This document shows positions 35,084-46,339 of a stretch of DNA of 64,000 nucleotides, piece after piece. Position numbers and translations under genes: made by a program. The notes beneath the pieces are model-generated. The model did not search any database. It saw nothing but the letters and a program-made list of their open reading frames with translations, and had not been told where the DNA came from. Position 1 is the first letter of the stretch. Each line of letters begins with the position of its first letter. The DNA is taken from positions 108,407,885-108,471,884 of the forward strand of contig NC_063163.1 of assembly GCF_023159225.1 (NCBI RefSeq). Direction: 5' to 3'. Source of the DNA: Perognathus longimembris pacificus (taxonomy: Eukaryota; Chordata; Mammalia; Rodentia; Heteromyidae).

Positions 35084-35415
35084 AAGGCTAGGTGGCATGG
35101 TTCAAGCCTATAATCCTAGCTACTTGGGAGGCAGAGGTGTGGAGGATCATCATTTGAGCTGCACATACAAAAAGCTCAGTGAGATTCCATGTCAACTCAA
35201 TGACTGGGTACGGTAGTGCATGTCTGTCACCATAGCTATATGAATAAGTACAAACAGGAACCCAGTCTAGATTGACCTGGGCATAAACCTAGATCCTATT
35301 TCAAAAATAATGTATGAAGGGCTAGCAGAGTATCTCAAGTTCTCAAGTGGCAGAGCACCTGCTTAGCAGGCAGGAAGCACTTAGTTCAAACCCCAGTACT
35401 GCTAAAGCAAAAAGC
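35084..35415 (+). mobile_element. Trimeric B1-B1-ID composite SINE
   Basis: B1 units at about 35084-35200 and 35201-35318, then an ID-like unit with CAGAGCACCTGCTTAGCAGG and GTTCAAACCCCAGTACTG. Confidence 0.72.
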
Positions 35416-35621
35416 CAAACATAAAAACATTATGCCAGATAATGTAGATGTGACAGTCCCAGTGGCCAGGGTGATGTGCTATGAACACTGCTCTTTCTGA
35501 TCCGTCCCCTCTGCTGGTTACATTTATTTCTGTAATATCCTAATCTTATTTATATTGTCTTCAGTTGGCAGTCATGAATTACACAGCACATGGACAAATC
35601 ATTTTTTCCACTACTTTCCCC

Positions 35622-35823
35622 CTTTTTTTTTTGCCAGTCCTGGGCCTTGGACTCAGGGCCTGAGCACTGTCCCTGGCTTCTTTTTGCTCAAGGCTAGCAC
35701 TCTGCTACTTGAGCCACAGTGCCACTTCTGGCCGTTTTCTGTAAATGTGGTGCTGGGGAATTGAACCCAGGGCTTCACGTATAGGAGACAAGCACTCTTG
35801 CCACTAGGCCATATTCCCAGCCC
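35622..35823 (-). mobile_element. IDL-Geo-type SINE
   Basis: Complete inverted dimer from TTGCCAGTCCTGGGCC to ATATTCCCAGCCC. Confidence 0.88.
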
Positions 35824-36214
35824 TCTGCTTTTCTTTTTATCCCCTCCATACCTACTGAAGCTAGCCTTGGGCACCTGGTAGGGGGAGCTGAGCCAATGCA
35901 CAAGGTAGTGTGAGGTTGCACTGATGGGATTAGTTGATATACTAAGGTCCACATTAAGGCTATGTACAGGGTTCAAAGAATTCCGTTGTACAGCATGCAA
36001 TTATGCTCTACATGGTTAAAATGAAATGCTGAGCCACTCTGTTGGGCGAGGGAGATGGGAACTACTCCCAATTATGTCACATGCAAATCTGTGCTGTTCG
36101 GTTTCAGCACCCAGAACTAAAAGTACAATCTCCAATAAGGAATGGGAAAATGGGCTAAAGAGGATTTGGAACCTTACTCAAAAATTGGCAACTACTATAC
36201 ACTCATTAGGTTAA

Positions 36215-36525
36215 GTCATAAATTGAATCCTAATCCTTACTGAGATGGTGTGGGGGGTTGAAGCCTTAGGGAGGGGAGTAGGCCACAGGGTTGTGCATGG
36301 GATTAGTGCCTTTATAAAAGGGATTATAGGAGTTCCTCTGTCCCTTATGTGAGATTATAGCTAGATAGCTGTCTATGAACCAGAAATTAAGTCCTCACCA
36401 GACATTGTCAGCACCTTGAACCTGGAATTCCCAGTCTCCAGACCAATGAGAAATAAAGTTGCTGTCACTAAGCCACTCAGTCTTTGGTACTTTGCTATAG
36501 CAGCCCAAACAGACTAAGCAAGACT
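36215..36525 (+). mobile_element. ERVL-MaLR (MLT1-type) solo LTR
   Basis: Recognisable LTR landmarks in order: GGGATTAGTGCCTTTATAAA, CCTCACCAGACA, GAGAAATAAAGTTGCTGT and TTGCTATAGCAGCCCAAACA. No internal retroviral genes. It lies 0.26 kb past the TBRG1 stop, antisense to that gene. Confidence 0.75.
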
Positions 36526-36788
36526 GAAGTCTACTTTAGGTAGAGCCAAACAGGATTATATGCTGATTACAAGAAGATGAAAACCAAATATTTAAGAGAA
36601 TTTTTTTTTTTTTTTTTTTTACTAAAAATAAAGTGAAGTTGCTTCTAGGGTAAATTATCACCATGGGAACCACCATGATGAAATGTGTTAAAAATCTTCT
36701 TCAGTCATGGTTGTCTTTATCCCATATATTCTAAGTTTTAGTCAAAAATCCCATTGTAATGAAAATAAAGTGAGATCTGATCCTCTCT

Positions 36789-36934
36789 TCAGTCTGAAGA
36801 TAGAACTGGGCTGCACTGTGATGGACACTCCAGGTGCTGCAGGTGAGTGCCTACCAAGGGTTCACGTGTCAGGAACTCAGGAGGGTAAGAAGACACAAAG
36901 GCTGCAGGCTGTAGCTCAGGCAGGTCCAAAGATC
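36789..36934 (-). CDS. TBRG1: TBRG1 terminal coding exon 9
   Basis: Acceptor TTTCTTCCAG, stop TGA at 36791-36789. Encodes SLDLPELQPAAFVSSY, FLTREPLVGTHLQHLECPS and ends VLSSD, against IQSSD in human. Confidence 0.93.
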
Positions 36935-39816
36935 CTGGAAGAAAGAATAATCCCTAAGTCCCACTGATGCTTAGGAATCTTAGAAGTGATTTGTTCAGAC
37001 ATATACACCACCTTTAATTTTTTTTTTTTTGCAAAATTCAGTCCAATTCTTCCTTTAGCTGGTAAAATAGGACAGATATTTTTATCATGGAGAATAATGA
37101 AATTGTTCTCTGAAAGTGACTTTGCTATGGCTACATATGATACACAACTCTCTAGGACCCAAATATGCCGGATCACTTCCCATTTGTGAGAAGGAATGTA
37201 GGAAACCTCGGCAGAGCCATGGCCACTCCTTCTTTGTTATCACCTGAAATTTCTCATACAGTAAACCTTCCCATTTTGTACTTAGATTTTACTCAGGTTA
37301 GAGAATAAGATATTGCAGTGTGTCAGGGTTCCTTGGCTTGCTCTGTAAATTTGTTAGTAACCTAGGAATCTAGGCAGTTGGCACATCCCACTTTGATTTT
37401 ACACTCTTTATGACTGGATCACGAAGTGCTTAAAACATTTATTGCCCAGACATCTGATATCTGGGGTACCCAGAAATGTGTGAGGAGAGTAAGTACTCTA
37501 AAAATGATCAGTTTTCAATCTAGAAAGGCAAGAAGATACCTGGCAGAATGGGATCATCATTATCTTCACCAAAAGTCTGTTTCTGAAAGACTTCAAAGCT
37601 CATAGCTATCTCATTTTCTGGTAGCCCCTCTTCAGGTTTGCATGCATCAAATTTCACCAGCTGGTAACTGCAGGATCAAAAGGAATCATGTATGAGTTGT
37701 CTGCTAGCCATTAATTCCTAACTTCAAAGGGGTCAACTTTATTTTTTCATTAGTTCTTTCCCATATATAAACATTTTAGGTAAGAAAGCAAACCAAATGT
37801 CAGAGAATTCCAAACCACTGCAAAGGCTCAACCTTTTTAATCACTCAAAGAAGGCTACAAGTGAAAAAGCCCTACCTTGTATTTGGTCACAAGTTAAAAT
37901 ACAGTTGTGCTAAAAATATTTATCTAAAAGTACCTTTAGGACATATGAACAAGGTATGGAGCATGAATGGATTTCTTGTATAGACTTGGCTCTCATCCCC
38001 AACTGCCTCATTATTATATGTAAATATTCCAAAACTAAAAAAAATAAAAAAATCTTAAGTACTTCTTGGCCTAAATATTTTAAATAAGGCACACTCAACA
38101 TGTAATACAGTATATGGGGATCCTGGTTCCTGCTCACCTGTGTTTAGAGGCATGATAGTGTGGAAGCACACATGCCTTGGACACACTAGCTCAATAAACA
38201 TGAATGGAAAAAAATATGAACAGTCAGTTTAGTCCCTGTTGGTTGACCACTGAGCTTCTACCAATGAAATGAGTTTGCCCACACTTACTTGACACATTTT
38301 TGAGCTTCTGGATAACTTTGGATAAGGTTGTGAATGACTGGATGAGAAAACCCGAAAAAGTCAGCTCCAGATGCAAGCAGATTAGGCATTATTTTTCCCC
38401 TAAACAGGAGAGGGAGAATTTTAGCTTGAGAGCTTAAGAGGGAGATGTTTGAAGGATACAGAATTGGTTCCTACAAAACAAGGGATCTCACTCAAAGTCT
38501 CACTGTACTGACATCCTTTTAGCCTCCTTCTAGCTATTGGCCAACTTACGTTGTAGCACTGATGGTTCTAAGCAGTTTTTCATGACAGGCATCTGCAGAA
38601 GAGCCAACAATGATGTTCTGGGGATCATCTTCTGGAACAATTTCAAACTGAGAACAACAAAGGAATGATCAATTCAATCTGTAAGGGAGAAGCAGAATCA
38701 TAGCAGTCCTAGAAATATTTCTTCCCTCTAGAGCTTGAAGCTGCTGTATATCAGAAGATGGGTACCAAAAATCTCCTACAGTCCTGTTAAAAATTCAAAA
38801 TAATCCCAAGTAAACAGAGAAGGTCCTTTGGCTGTTTCTTGGTTGACTATTTTCCAGTGGTGAACACTTTATCTCTTCTATGCTTTTCTAGCCCCTTTCC
38901 TATTCCATTTACTACATCCTTAGATATGTTTCCCCACCCCATCCATTTGGGGTTCTTCAGGTTTTCTTTCTAAGACTATTGAGCATTTTTCTCTACATTT
39001 TTTTAGACAAACACTTGTATATAATTACAGCATATTGCATGACATTTTGATGTATATATCCATAAAAATAGTAAAGACAAATGAAATCACTGTCCATGTT
39101 CACTATTATATGTCATTCCTTGTTCACTGATCTACATTCCTTTAGGTGATCCAAGATCACCTAAAGTATCCTGGGTCAAGGACACAAATACTAAAACAAC
39201 TAGCATCACAAGTTGTCCTCCCAAACTACCAATGTTCATTCTTATTAATGTACTTGTTTTCCTAAACCCTGGTCAATATTGGATATTATCAAACTCTTTG
39301 ACAGTTGTCTATAGGCAAAAATAAGGTCTCATTTTTTAATATACTTACTTTTGATTGAATTTGTTAATGTGACAGAGTTCTTGCACTGCCAAACAATGCC
39401 TGAGAATCCAAAAAAAAGAAATGGTACAATGGATAGCCACATATACCATATGGCATATCAAAACTTGATTTACGTGCATTTGATAATTTCATGATCATTT
39501 AAAACATTGCAACAAGAGTTGAAATTTAAATTTGTTGCAGGTCTCTACGCTTCTAAGCATAGTATGCCAGAAAGCAAACTGCCTCATGGTTTTATCAGTT
39601 TACTCCTCAATAACACAATCTCCAACAAAATTCTGTGTGAAGACGAATACTTCAAGGAGAGAGTGGCTCTGGGTTTAGGAGATTTTTTTTTTTCCCAAAT
39701 GAAGTCTTTGGTTTAACCTGTTTCTCATCTAGCCATTCAAGGTTTCACTTTTGTTCTATCTGCATTTTATTTTATTCCATAGCACCACTTTATTTGTACA
39801 TGAATCCCTTGGGGAT

Positions 39817-39866
<50 letters not shown>

Positions 39867-42800
39867 TTTTCTTCCTGTTTGCTCTTTGTCCACTTTGAGC
39901 ATGGTATCTTTCCATCATTCAGAAGTGTTTAAAATTTTAATAGTCCAGTAGGTTACTCTTTTCCCTCACAGTTTCTGCCTTTCATGTCGTGCTAAAGAAA
40001 ACCTTTTCAGCTGAGTGCTGGTGACTCATGCCTGTAAACCTAGTCACCCAGGAAGCTGAGATATGAGGATCACAGTTTGAAGCCACCCGGGTAGGAAAGT
40101 CCATGAGACTCTTATCTCCAATTAACATTGAAAAAACCAGAGTGGAGCTGTGGCTCAAGTGGCAGAGCACTAGTCTTAAGCCTAAGAAGCTCATGGACAG
40201 CATCCAGGCCCAATGTTGAAACCTGAGGACTGGCAAAGAACAAACAAAAAACCTCTTTCAGCTTGCCTTAAGGTTATGAAACAAACGTTCTTTTACATTT
40301 TCCTTTAACATATCTATAACATAAACACTCTAAAAAGCTAAAGTCGATTGTATTGATACTTACCAACTAATATACAAAACAGAACCACTGAGAAACAGAC
40401 CCATTCAAGTACTGTATTTAATTTAGAAAGTGACTTGATTGCTAGTTGGCAAAAAAATTAAATTCCTACTTCGTGATATACTTAAAAGTATGTTAAGTTA
40501 ATTAGCTATGTTAGTAAATACTTCATGAGTTATTCTTTTTCAATAATGGTTAAGCATGTCTTTCAGAGGAAATTAAGAATCAGTCTATCAATTTCCATTA
40601 AAATTTTAGTAGTATCTTGATTAGATTTGCATTGCTTTTATAGTTCTGGTATGTCTATTTATTTGTATTTTAACAATGATACAATAGTGAGTCTATTAGG
40701 ACCCTTTCTGCAGAGCATTACTGTATGACCAAGTTCACCTGAACTCTTTGACAGGACTGATGCAGTATTACCAACTTACATCAGGTAGGACTGATGTTCT
40801 CCCACCTGCTCAAAGGTTCCTCATCTTGCATCTATATCCTTCCACCCAATTTCTAGTCATCTGTCACTTTATCAGACAGTGAGGCTTGGAATTCTGAAAA
40901 TGGTCTAGGCTTTTCCTGAAGACCAAGAGATGAAGGATTGGAAAAACGAGCTGCCTTGCATTTTAGTATTTAACAAGAATGAGATTTGGTGTTTCTTAGT
41001 CCTTACATACAGCCAGAAACTGTGATTTTTTGGCTACCTCCACACAGACCAAACCTGAAACTAATCTTCCATATACTAAGCCTGTACTTAAAAGAAGCAG
41101 GTTTGTTCAAGCTTCACATAGTCAAAATATGGACAGTAGTATTGTTCAAGTAAAGTAGTATCATTTAAATGTCAGTTTGAAAATTAAGATACAGATTTGT
41201 ATCCAAGTCTGACTTAGAGTCAGACACTTTTTCTGAATCTTGTGAGTTGATCAAATGGCAATGATATCACATCTATCTTGTAAAGTGTCAAAACAGGTAA
41301 CACATTTTAAGTGTCTAAAACAGAGAAAGCTCCCAACAAACCCAAACCAAAGGAACAAACAACAAAAAAAGCCAAAAGAAATAATTATATTCACATGTAT
41401 ACCTGAGGCTGCATACCACCATCCTTGATCTGACAGGTATATAGACACTCTTGGTCTGGGCACTTCATGCTGGTATACAGTCTTGTACTATAGTAGCCCA
41501 CAGGGTAGATGGCACACTCATCATGGAAGCCAGGTCGGTCGGTGATGATCTATAAAAAGATTCCCCCATCCCTGGGATTGAGGTCACTGAAGAATTTAAA
41601 AGTCCAGTTTATTCTGGTTGCCTTTAGAACCACTTTGGGGCTACAAAGTAACACATCACACAGAGTGACAAGCAGTAAAGCAGGTAGAAGCTGACCTGTT
41701 TTTGTAGGGACTGGAGGTTTTTCTGGGACTGGTATGGATCAGCAAGGGGGTGCTGCTGATGGGAACAGGGAGGGATAGCTCAACCCGCTGCCATATTTCC
41801 CTGGTTCTCCTCTCTGTATGTAGCTGGTCTCACTCACCTCCCCCAGGCTATATACTGTTAGACCCCCTAGTCCGATGGGGAACACAGGCCGTCCTGTGGG
41901 ATCCAGGGCAATGGGCTGAACCAGCTTGCGAGCACCTCCCTCCATTTTCTTTTTCTTGGATGTTTTCTTCAGAACTGAAACGCAAATCTGGGGTCATCCA
42001 CTTTAGGTCCCTCCCAGTGCCCAGGAGAAGGAAAACATTTACTTGTGAGCTAAGGGCAGTAAGTCAAGCTTGGTTTTCTACGGATACTCCTTGAATCACC
42101 TTGGGCTCCATATTGATAAGCCCATCTACCAAACACTACAGCCAAGCAACCTAGTATACCACACAAACCCAGTTGTTTCTTGTGATTGTGTGGAGCTGAC
42201 TGGGAACTGTGGCTTATTTCTGTTGCCCAGTAACCAAAGAGCATCATACTGAGTATCATTATCCTAGGAAAAGATAACACAAAGCATGGTTTCTATTGAA
42301 GGTACATTTAGCTTTCACACTTTGGTGAAGTTGAAAAAAATCATTAAGTTGAACCATTCTAAGACAGGAATCATCTGTATTCACAGAGTGAAGATAATAG
42401 GCTTTTCCACAGAGCCCCAAGATTTATTTAACCTGCCCACTGGTGGTACTCAATACATTTTGAAGTCCTCTTCAATGAGTTGTCAGATGAGAAATTTCTC
42501 AATCTACTCATATGCTCAAAATGTCACCTACTCCATTTCTTTGCCTTTTGGAAAGACTTTAGGAAAATGAATGCAACTCAAGAGTTAAGGAAGGATATAA
42601 GTCTGAAGTCTGTTCTCTTCATATTTAGCCAAGTCTGGCTAGAATCTCTCCAACTGAAGTGGCTCTGATAAGATACCTGCTTCTCAAGGGGCTTTCAAGT
42701 CCCAAAACTTTTGAAAAGACCTTATGAGCCTTTAAGAGTATATGACCACATGTGTTTACCAGTTAGTAACCAAGTTTTTGTCATAAGCAGTTGAACCACT

Positions 42801-45312
42801 GTGGTAACTGATATATTGTCTCTCAAAAGTACCTTCCAATTTGTTGTTCTCTTTGCCTTTTTCTCTTTTCTCCTTCTTGGATTTCTTCCCAAATGGTTCC
42901 TCAGCCCCTGTGCTGGGCCCAGAAATGGGCCCACTTCCCTGTATAGCACCCACAGAACTGGCCACACCATAAGTCAGGGGCAAACTGGAGCTGTGGGAAG
43001 GAGGTGCAGCCTGTACTTCCCCTTCAGTTAGTGCCTGAAGTTGGAGGAGCTTCTTTAGCAAGTACCTGAGGTCAGGAAGGAAAGGGAGCAGAGGTATAAA
43101 CTTGTATTTCACTAAGTACTAGAAAAAAAATCCAGAATTATGTACAGAGATTATCACACTCATAGGGTTCTTTTTGGCTCATGGGAATGATGTCTCAGAG
43201 AAAAATGAAACTTCAAGAAGCCATATCTTAGCTTTTCCCCCCGTCTCTCTTGAAGCTGGGGCACCCTCCTACATTTGTTAGGTGTCTGAATGGCAAATGT
43301 CATGAATTAGGATATACCCACTGTGCTTAGCTTAAAGTAGTACAGACAATAAGTATTTGTGGAATGAAAAGTAGTTTCTTTTATCCCTTGGCTTTTATAA
43401 CTGAGAAGTTATAATAAAGATTACTTTGAGGGCTTTCTCAGAAAGATAAATAAGGGCCTGTCTTCTCATCATAGTCCAATATGACTTGGGTATGTGGGGA
43501 CCAATTCCATAGTTTATAAGTTTATCTATACTTGCTATGCAATGCACAAAAATTCCACGGGAGAAAAATTCCCATAACAACAATCCTGTATCACTCTCCA
43601 AAAATGTTTTTCTGAACATAAGATGAAACTAGCTCACCTTCTTTCTTCTTTTGCTTTAAGAAATTTTTCTTCAAGACGCGCAATTTCATCACAAATAGCA
43701 GCATTTTCCTTTAAGAAAAAAATTGAACATAATCATATAAAGTGAATAAAAGACCATGGTGCTGGGAAGAGGATATATCTATATCTATCTATATGGATAC
43801 ACAGTGTTTCTAGGTAACAAAGAGCTATTCTACCCAAAGCATCCCACCTAATAATATCTTAGAAATAGTGGATGGAACTAGGTTTGACCTCGGGGCCTTA
43901 TTCTTGCTATGAAGCACTCTACCACTTGAGCCATATTTCTTGCCTTTTTGCTTTAGTTTTGGAGATAAAGTCTTCTGTTTTAGCTCATACTGGCCTGGAC
44001 CACAGCTTCCAAATTTACACTTTCTCTGTAGTTAGAGGATAGAGACGTGCAATGATACCCAGCTGTTTGTGGAGGAGGAGGTTTTGCTAACTTTCTACCT
44101 GAGCTGGTTTAGAAAGGTGCTCTTCCTGATCTCTTGCTTTCCAAGTAGCTGGGATTACAGGCACCATGCCTGGCCTACTGTGTACAATTCTTAAACTTTA
44201 TAATTTACTTGTATACATTCAAGCGTCATCTTTCTTTACTGATTTACTCAATCTCTCTCTGAAGCACGAGTACTGAAGAAAATGCTTCATAGGTAGAACT
44301 TCAAACCAAATGATAGAAGAGAGAATTTAAGATGCCTTGGCTCAATCTCAGTTGCTGGATTAGTACCACTAATTATAAATATAATATATATTATATAAAC
44401 ATATATAATAATATATAATATATACACATATATTAGTGTATATATTGGCATATATATAAAGAGGAGAATCATTGATTTTAGACATAGGAGGGTATTTGAG
44501 GACTACATCCTTATTTCTAAGCATTCAGGCAAAACATTCAATAAACTTGACTGGTAAGACTGACTGGAAAACACTGTAAGCGTGAGTGAATGTATAACGA
44601 ATGTAAGCTAAGAATAAAAACAAAGCAACCAACCTCAGATGTCTCTACAATAAAAGAAGCAGGGGTTATCCAACCCCTCTGTAGCTGAGGGGTTCCTAAT
44701 ATGCTGGAGGCCCAGGGTTCCAACCTCAGCACGGAGGACAAAGTACACACACATACACATATTTGCCCATCACTAGTATGGTCGGGATTAGCAGCTGCTA
44801 GGGAAGAGGCTGTGTTGTGGAAACATAAAGCTGCAATCAAGGTTATTTAAGTTGGAGTCAGGGCTCTGACACTGTGCCCTTGAGCAACATTAATCTTCCC
44901 TCTGGGCCTCAGTGTTGCATTTTTAAAAGTACCTAATTTTCAGGTTATCTCGAACAAATCACACTTCTGAGTTTTGTCATGACTAAAGTTTCGTGGGAGA
45001 ACTTCCAGGCATCAAGCACTTTACTTTTCTCATTGAATCTTGTGGGAAGGTCAAAGGTCTCATTTTCAAAGGAGGAAATTCTAACTTGTCCGAAGACGAG
45101 TAGAAGTGTCTATCGAGAAACCGAACACCGTATTTGCTACTGTCTCTCAGGGAAGGGGAAGACCTGGGTCGGGGGAGGGGGGAATTCGAGAGGAAACAGT
45201 ATCCCCCGCGCCGATGGTCACTCACAAACACCGTGGCTTTGGCCGCTTTGCGCAGCCGCAAGTACTTCAGCCGGTACTTCTCGTTCTGGCTTTTCTTCGG
45301 AAACTTTTTCAT
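36789..45312 (-). CDS. TBRG1: Transforming growth factor beta regulator 1, TBRG1/NIAM (complete)
   Basis: Nuclear growth inhibitor that binds ARF and MDM2 and stabilises p53; it carries paired FYRN and FYRC regions found in chromatin proteins. Exons in transcript order: 45312-45226, 43708-43638, 43065-42833, 41974-41838, 41549-41403, 38647-38550, 38399-38289, 37667-37540 and 36934-36789. They join in frame to 1158 bp, 385 residues plus stop. Order in the protein: basic N-terminus (KKSQNEKYRLKYLRLRKAAK), an ENAAICDEIARLEEKFLKAK helix, a Ser/Gly linker with a KKSKKEKREKGKEN basic patch, FYRN (about 158-217), FYRC (about 219-298) and an acidic tail. The ATG at 45312 is chosen because the upstream ATG aligning to the human start is followed by TAA, making the protein about 21 residues shorter at the N-terminus. 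Exon 8 also lacks about five residues relative to human. Confidence 0.95.
37540..37667 (-). CDS. TBRG1: TBRG1 coding exon 8
   Basis: Acceptor GATCCTGCAG, donor GCCAG|GTATCT, 128 bp. Encodes YQLVKFDACKPEEGLPENE and SFEVFQKQTFGEDNDDPI. Between CKP and GLPEN there are about five residues fewer than in the human protein I recall. Confidence 0.93.
38289..38399 (-). CDS. TBRG1: TBRG1 coding exon 7 (FYRC)
   Basis: Acceptor CCTGTTTAG, donor GTCAA|GTAAGT, 111 bp. Encodes GADFFGFSHPVIHNLIQS, the FGFSHP core of FYRC, then YPEAQKCV. Confidence 0.94.
38550..38647 (-). CDS. TBRG1: TBRG1 coding exon 6
   Basis: Acceptor TTGTTCTCAG, donor ACAAC|GTAAGT, 98 bp. Encodes FEIVPEDDPQNIIVGSSADA and CHEKLLRTISAT, linking the FYRN and FYRC halves. 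Confidence 0.94.
39819..39862 (+). repeat. (GT)22 microsatellite
   Basis: 44-bp pure GT run in TBRG1 intron 5. Confidence 0.96.
40005..40240 (+). mobile_element. B1-Geo composite SINE
   Basis: GAGTGCTGGTGACTCATGCC B1 half, then GTGGCTCAAGTGGCAGAGCA Geo module. Confidence 0.8.
41403..41549 (-). CDS. TBRG1: TBRG1 coding exon 5 (FYRN)
   Basis: Acceptor CTTTTTATAG, donor CCTCAG|GTATAC, 147 bp (49 codons). Encodes ITDRPGFHDECAIYPVGYYS and MKCPDQECLYTCQIKDGG. A Cys in the human YPVGYCS motif is Tyr here, and a Ser in HDES is Cys. Confidence 0.95.
41838..41974 (-). CDS. TBRG1: TBRG1 coding exon 4 (start of FYRN)
   Basis: Acceptor GCGTTTCAG, donor GGGGAG|GTGAGT, 137 bp. Encodes VLKKTSKKKKMEGGARKLV and PVFPIGLGGLTVYSLGE; the last part opens the FYRN region. 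Confidence 0.95.
42833..43065 (-). CDS. TBRG1: TBRG1 coding exon 3
   Basis: Acceptor GACCTCAG, donor GGAAG|GTACTT, 233 bp. Encodes YLLKKLLQLQALTEGEVQAA, SHSSSLPLTYGVASSVG and the basic segment KKSKKEKREKGKENNKLE, a likely nuclear localisation region. Confidence 0.95.
43638..43708 (-). CDS. TBRG1: TBRG1 coding exon 2
   Basis: Acceptor TTTCTTAAAG, donor AGAAG|GTGAGC, 71 bp. Encodes ENAAICDEIARLEEKFLKAK and EER, a charged helix likely to be coiled coil and nearly identical to human. Confidence 0.94.
43872..44178 (-). mobile_element. Trimeric B1-B1-ID composite SINE (inverted)
   Basis: Reads ID (about 43872-43945) then two B1-like units ending CAAGTAGCTGGGATTACAGG; same unit order as the + strand copies. 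In TBRG1 intron 1. Confidence 0.65.
44371..44462. repeat. AT-rich low-complexity repeat
   Basis: Degenerate TA/TATA run in TBRG1 intron 1. Confidence 0.85.
44692..44745 (+). mobile_element. ID-like SINE fragment
   Basis: TATGCTGGAGGCCCAGGGTT and CAACCTCAGCAC; short 3' part of an ID unit with a CA-rich tail. Confidence 0.45.
45226..45312 (-). CDS. TBRG1: TBRG1 coding exon 1
   Basis: From ATG (MKKFPKKSQNEKYRLK) to GTGTTT|GTGAGT, 29 codons. In-frame codons upstream encode YKAR, matching the KARM of the human protein, but no in-frame ATG lies between the TAA at 45384-45382 and this Met. The exon lies in the CpG island. Confidence 0.92.
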
Positions 45313-45381
45313 CCTGGCCTTGTAGGAGAACCACGGAGCCCCGTGGAGCCCGTGGCTATGAGGCGAGGCCGCCCTGCAGGC

Positions 45382-45387
45382 TTACAT
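45382..45387 (-). promoter_or_regulatory. TBRG1: ATG-TAA start-stop element in TBRG1 5' leader
   Basis: On the - strand ATG is followed at once by TAA, 75 nt and in frame upstream of the ATG used here. By position and the sequence around it, it appears to be the ancestral start codon. Start-stop elements can stall ribosomes or reduce initiation downstream; that role is inferred. Confidence 0.55.
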
Positions 45388-46033
45388 TCCGCCCCACTAG
45401 GGGGGCTTCAGGACGCCGCCACCGGCATCGGTCCCGAGGGCGAAGGGCGGGTCGGAGCCCGGTTATGGGGTCGGCTCTGGGCTGGCGGAGTCGCACCTCT
45501 GGGACACCAGCTCCCCCAGAATCTCCCCAAACCGATAGCAGAGCTAGAAAACCTACAACGCAACCCAACGCCAGTACATCCTAGTACTTCCGGGACGGAA
45601 GTTTAGCTACGCCGGAAGTACGCGGGCGCGCACGCGGTGCGTAACTTCCGGCGTTCGGAGATAAGCGTGGTTCTGGGTCCGCAGAGCCTGTGATGGACCG
45701 GAGGGAATCCAAGACGGGCGGGAAGTGTAGGTCACCGGGCGGGGAAACGGGTGGGGAAGGACCGCGTGGGGCTCTCGAGTCCTAGCGGAGGACTGTTACC
45801 AGCTAAACGGGAGCAAACAAACGTTTTACGCACGTGAGCTCTGGTTCGCCTTCGCCACAGGCCCGGGCGCTCCTCCCGGGCCGTTGCACTCCCCTAGCGT
45901 TTCACGTGGTTTTTTCCACACTTTTCACAGACTGGCTCTCCAGGATTGTAGGACACACTTGAGTTCAAGTCCGGGTACTACTCCCCTCCCCCTTCGCATG
46001 CCCTCCCCTCCCTTTCCCTTCTCTTCCTCTTCT

Positions 46034-46232
46034 GTGGTGCTGAGGTTTGAACACAGTTCCTTGAGCTTGCTAGGCAGGCGCCCTACTTCCGGAGCCTCTG
46101 CCTCAGCCCTCTAATGCTCTTTTTCTTTATAAAAATTAAATGAAAAAAAAATTCCTTCCCCCCCTTTCTTTTTTTGTGGTACCTGGGCCTTGAACTAGCG
46201 AGGTAGGCTGTTTACCATTTGAGCTTCCCCCC
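46034..46232 (-). mobile_element. Two inverted ID-like SINE units
   Basis: 46034-46112 (GTGGTGCTGAGGTTTGAACA, GAGCTTGCTAGGCAGGCG) and 46163-46232 (GGTACCTGGGCCTTGAACTA), close together upstream of TBRG1. Confidence 0.6.
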
Positions 46233-46339
46233 TCTGCTTTTCTTTTTAAAAATTATATATACATATACATATGTATATGTATATATATATTGATTTTTTT
46301 TTACTACTTCTTTCCCTCCTCTTTTTAAACTCTTCCCCC

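Larger units (their letters stand above)
38648..41402 (-). other. TBRG1 intron 5
   Basis: 2.75 kb between coding exons 5 and 6; holds a B1-Geo SINE (40005-40240) and a GT repeat (39819-39862). Otherwise AT-rich with no exon seen; 38880-39300 may be an ancient L1 relic. Confidence 0.45.
45180..45790. promoter_or_regulatory. CpG-rich promoter of TBRG1 with clustered ETS motifs
   Basis: The only strongly CpG-dense stretch in the window; it overlaps TBRG1 exon 1. ETS/GABP-type octamers ACTTCCGG or CCGGAAGT occur at 45586-45593, 45612-45619 and 45644-45651 in both orientations, plus a weaker ACGGAAGT at 45595-45602. No TATA box is seen. The layout suggests a housekeeping, dispersed-start promoter; the + strand side could also fire, but no divergent gene is identified. 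Confidence 0.75.

Noticed and set aside
44979..45606. Long + strand open frames (201 and 166 codons) over the TBRG1 promoter
   Set aside because: They run antisense through TBRG1 exon 1 in a GC-rich island where stops are rare; composition is Arg/Pro/Ser-rich with no domain.
45691..45780. Short + strand frame after ATGGACCGGAGG as a divergent gene
   Set aside because: About 30 codons, no homology recognised; mentioned only as a possible noncoding divergent transcript.
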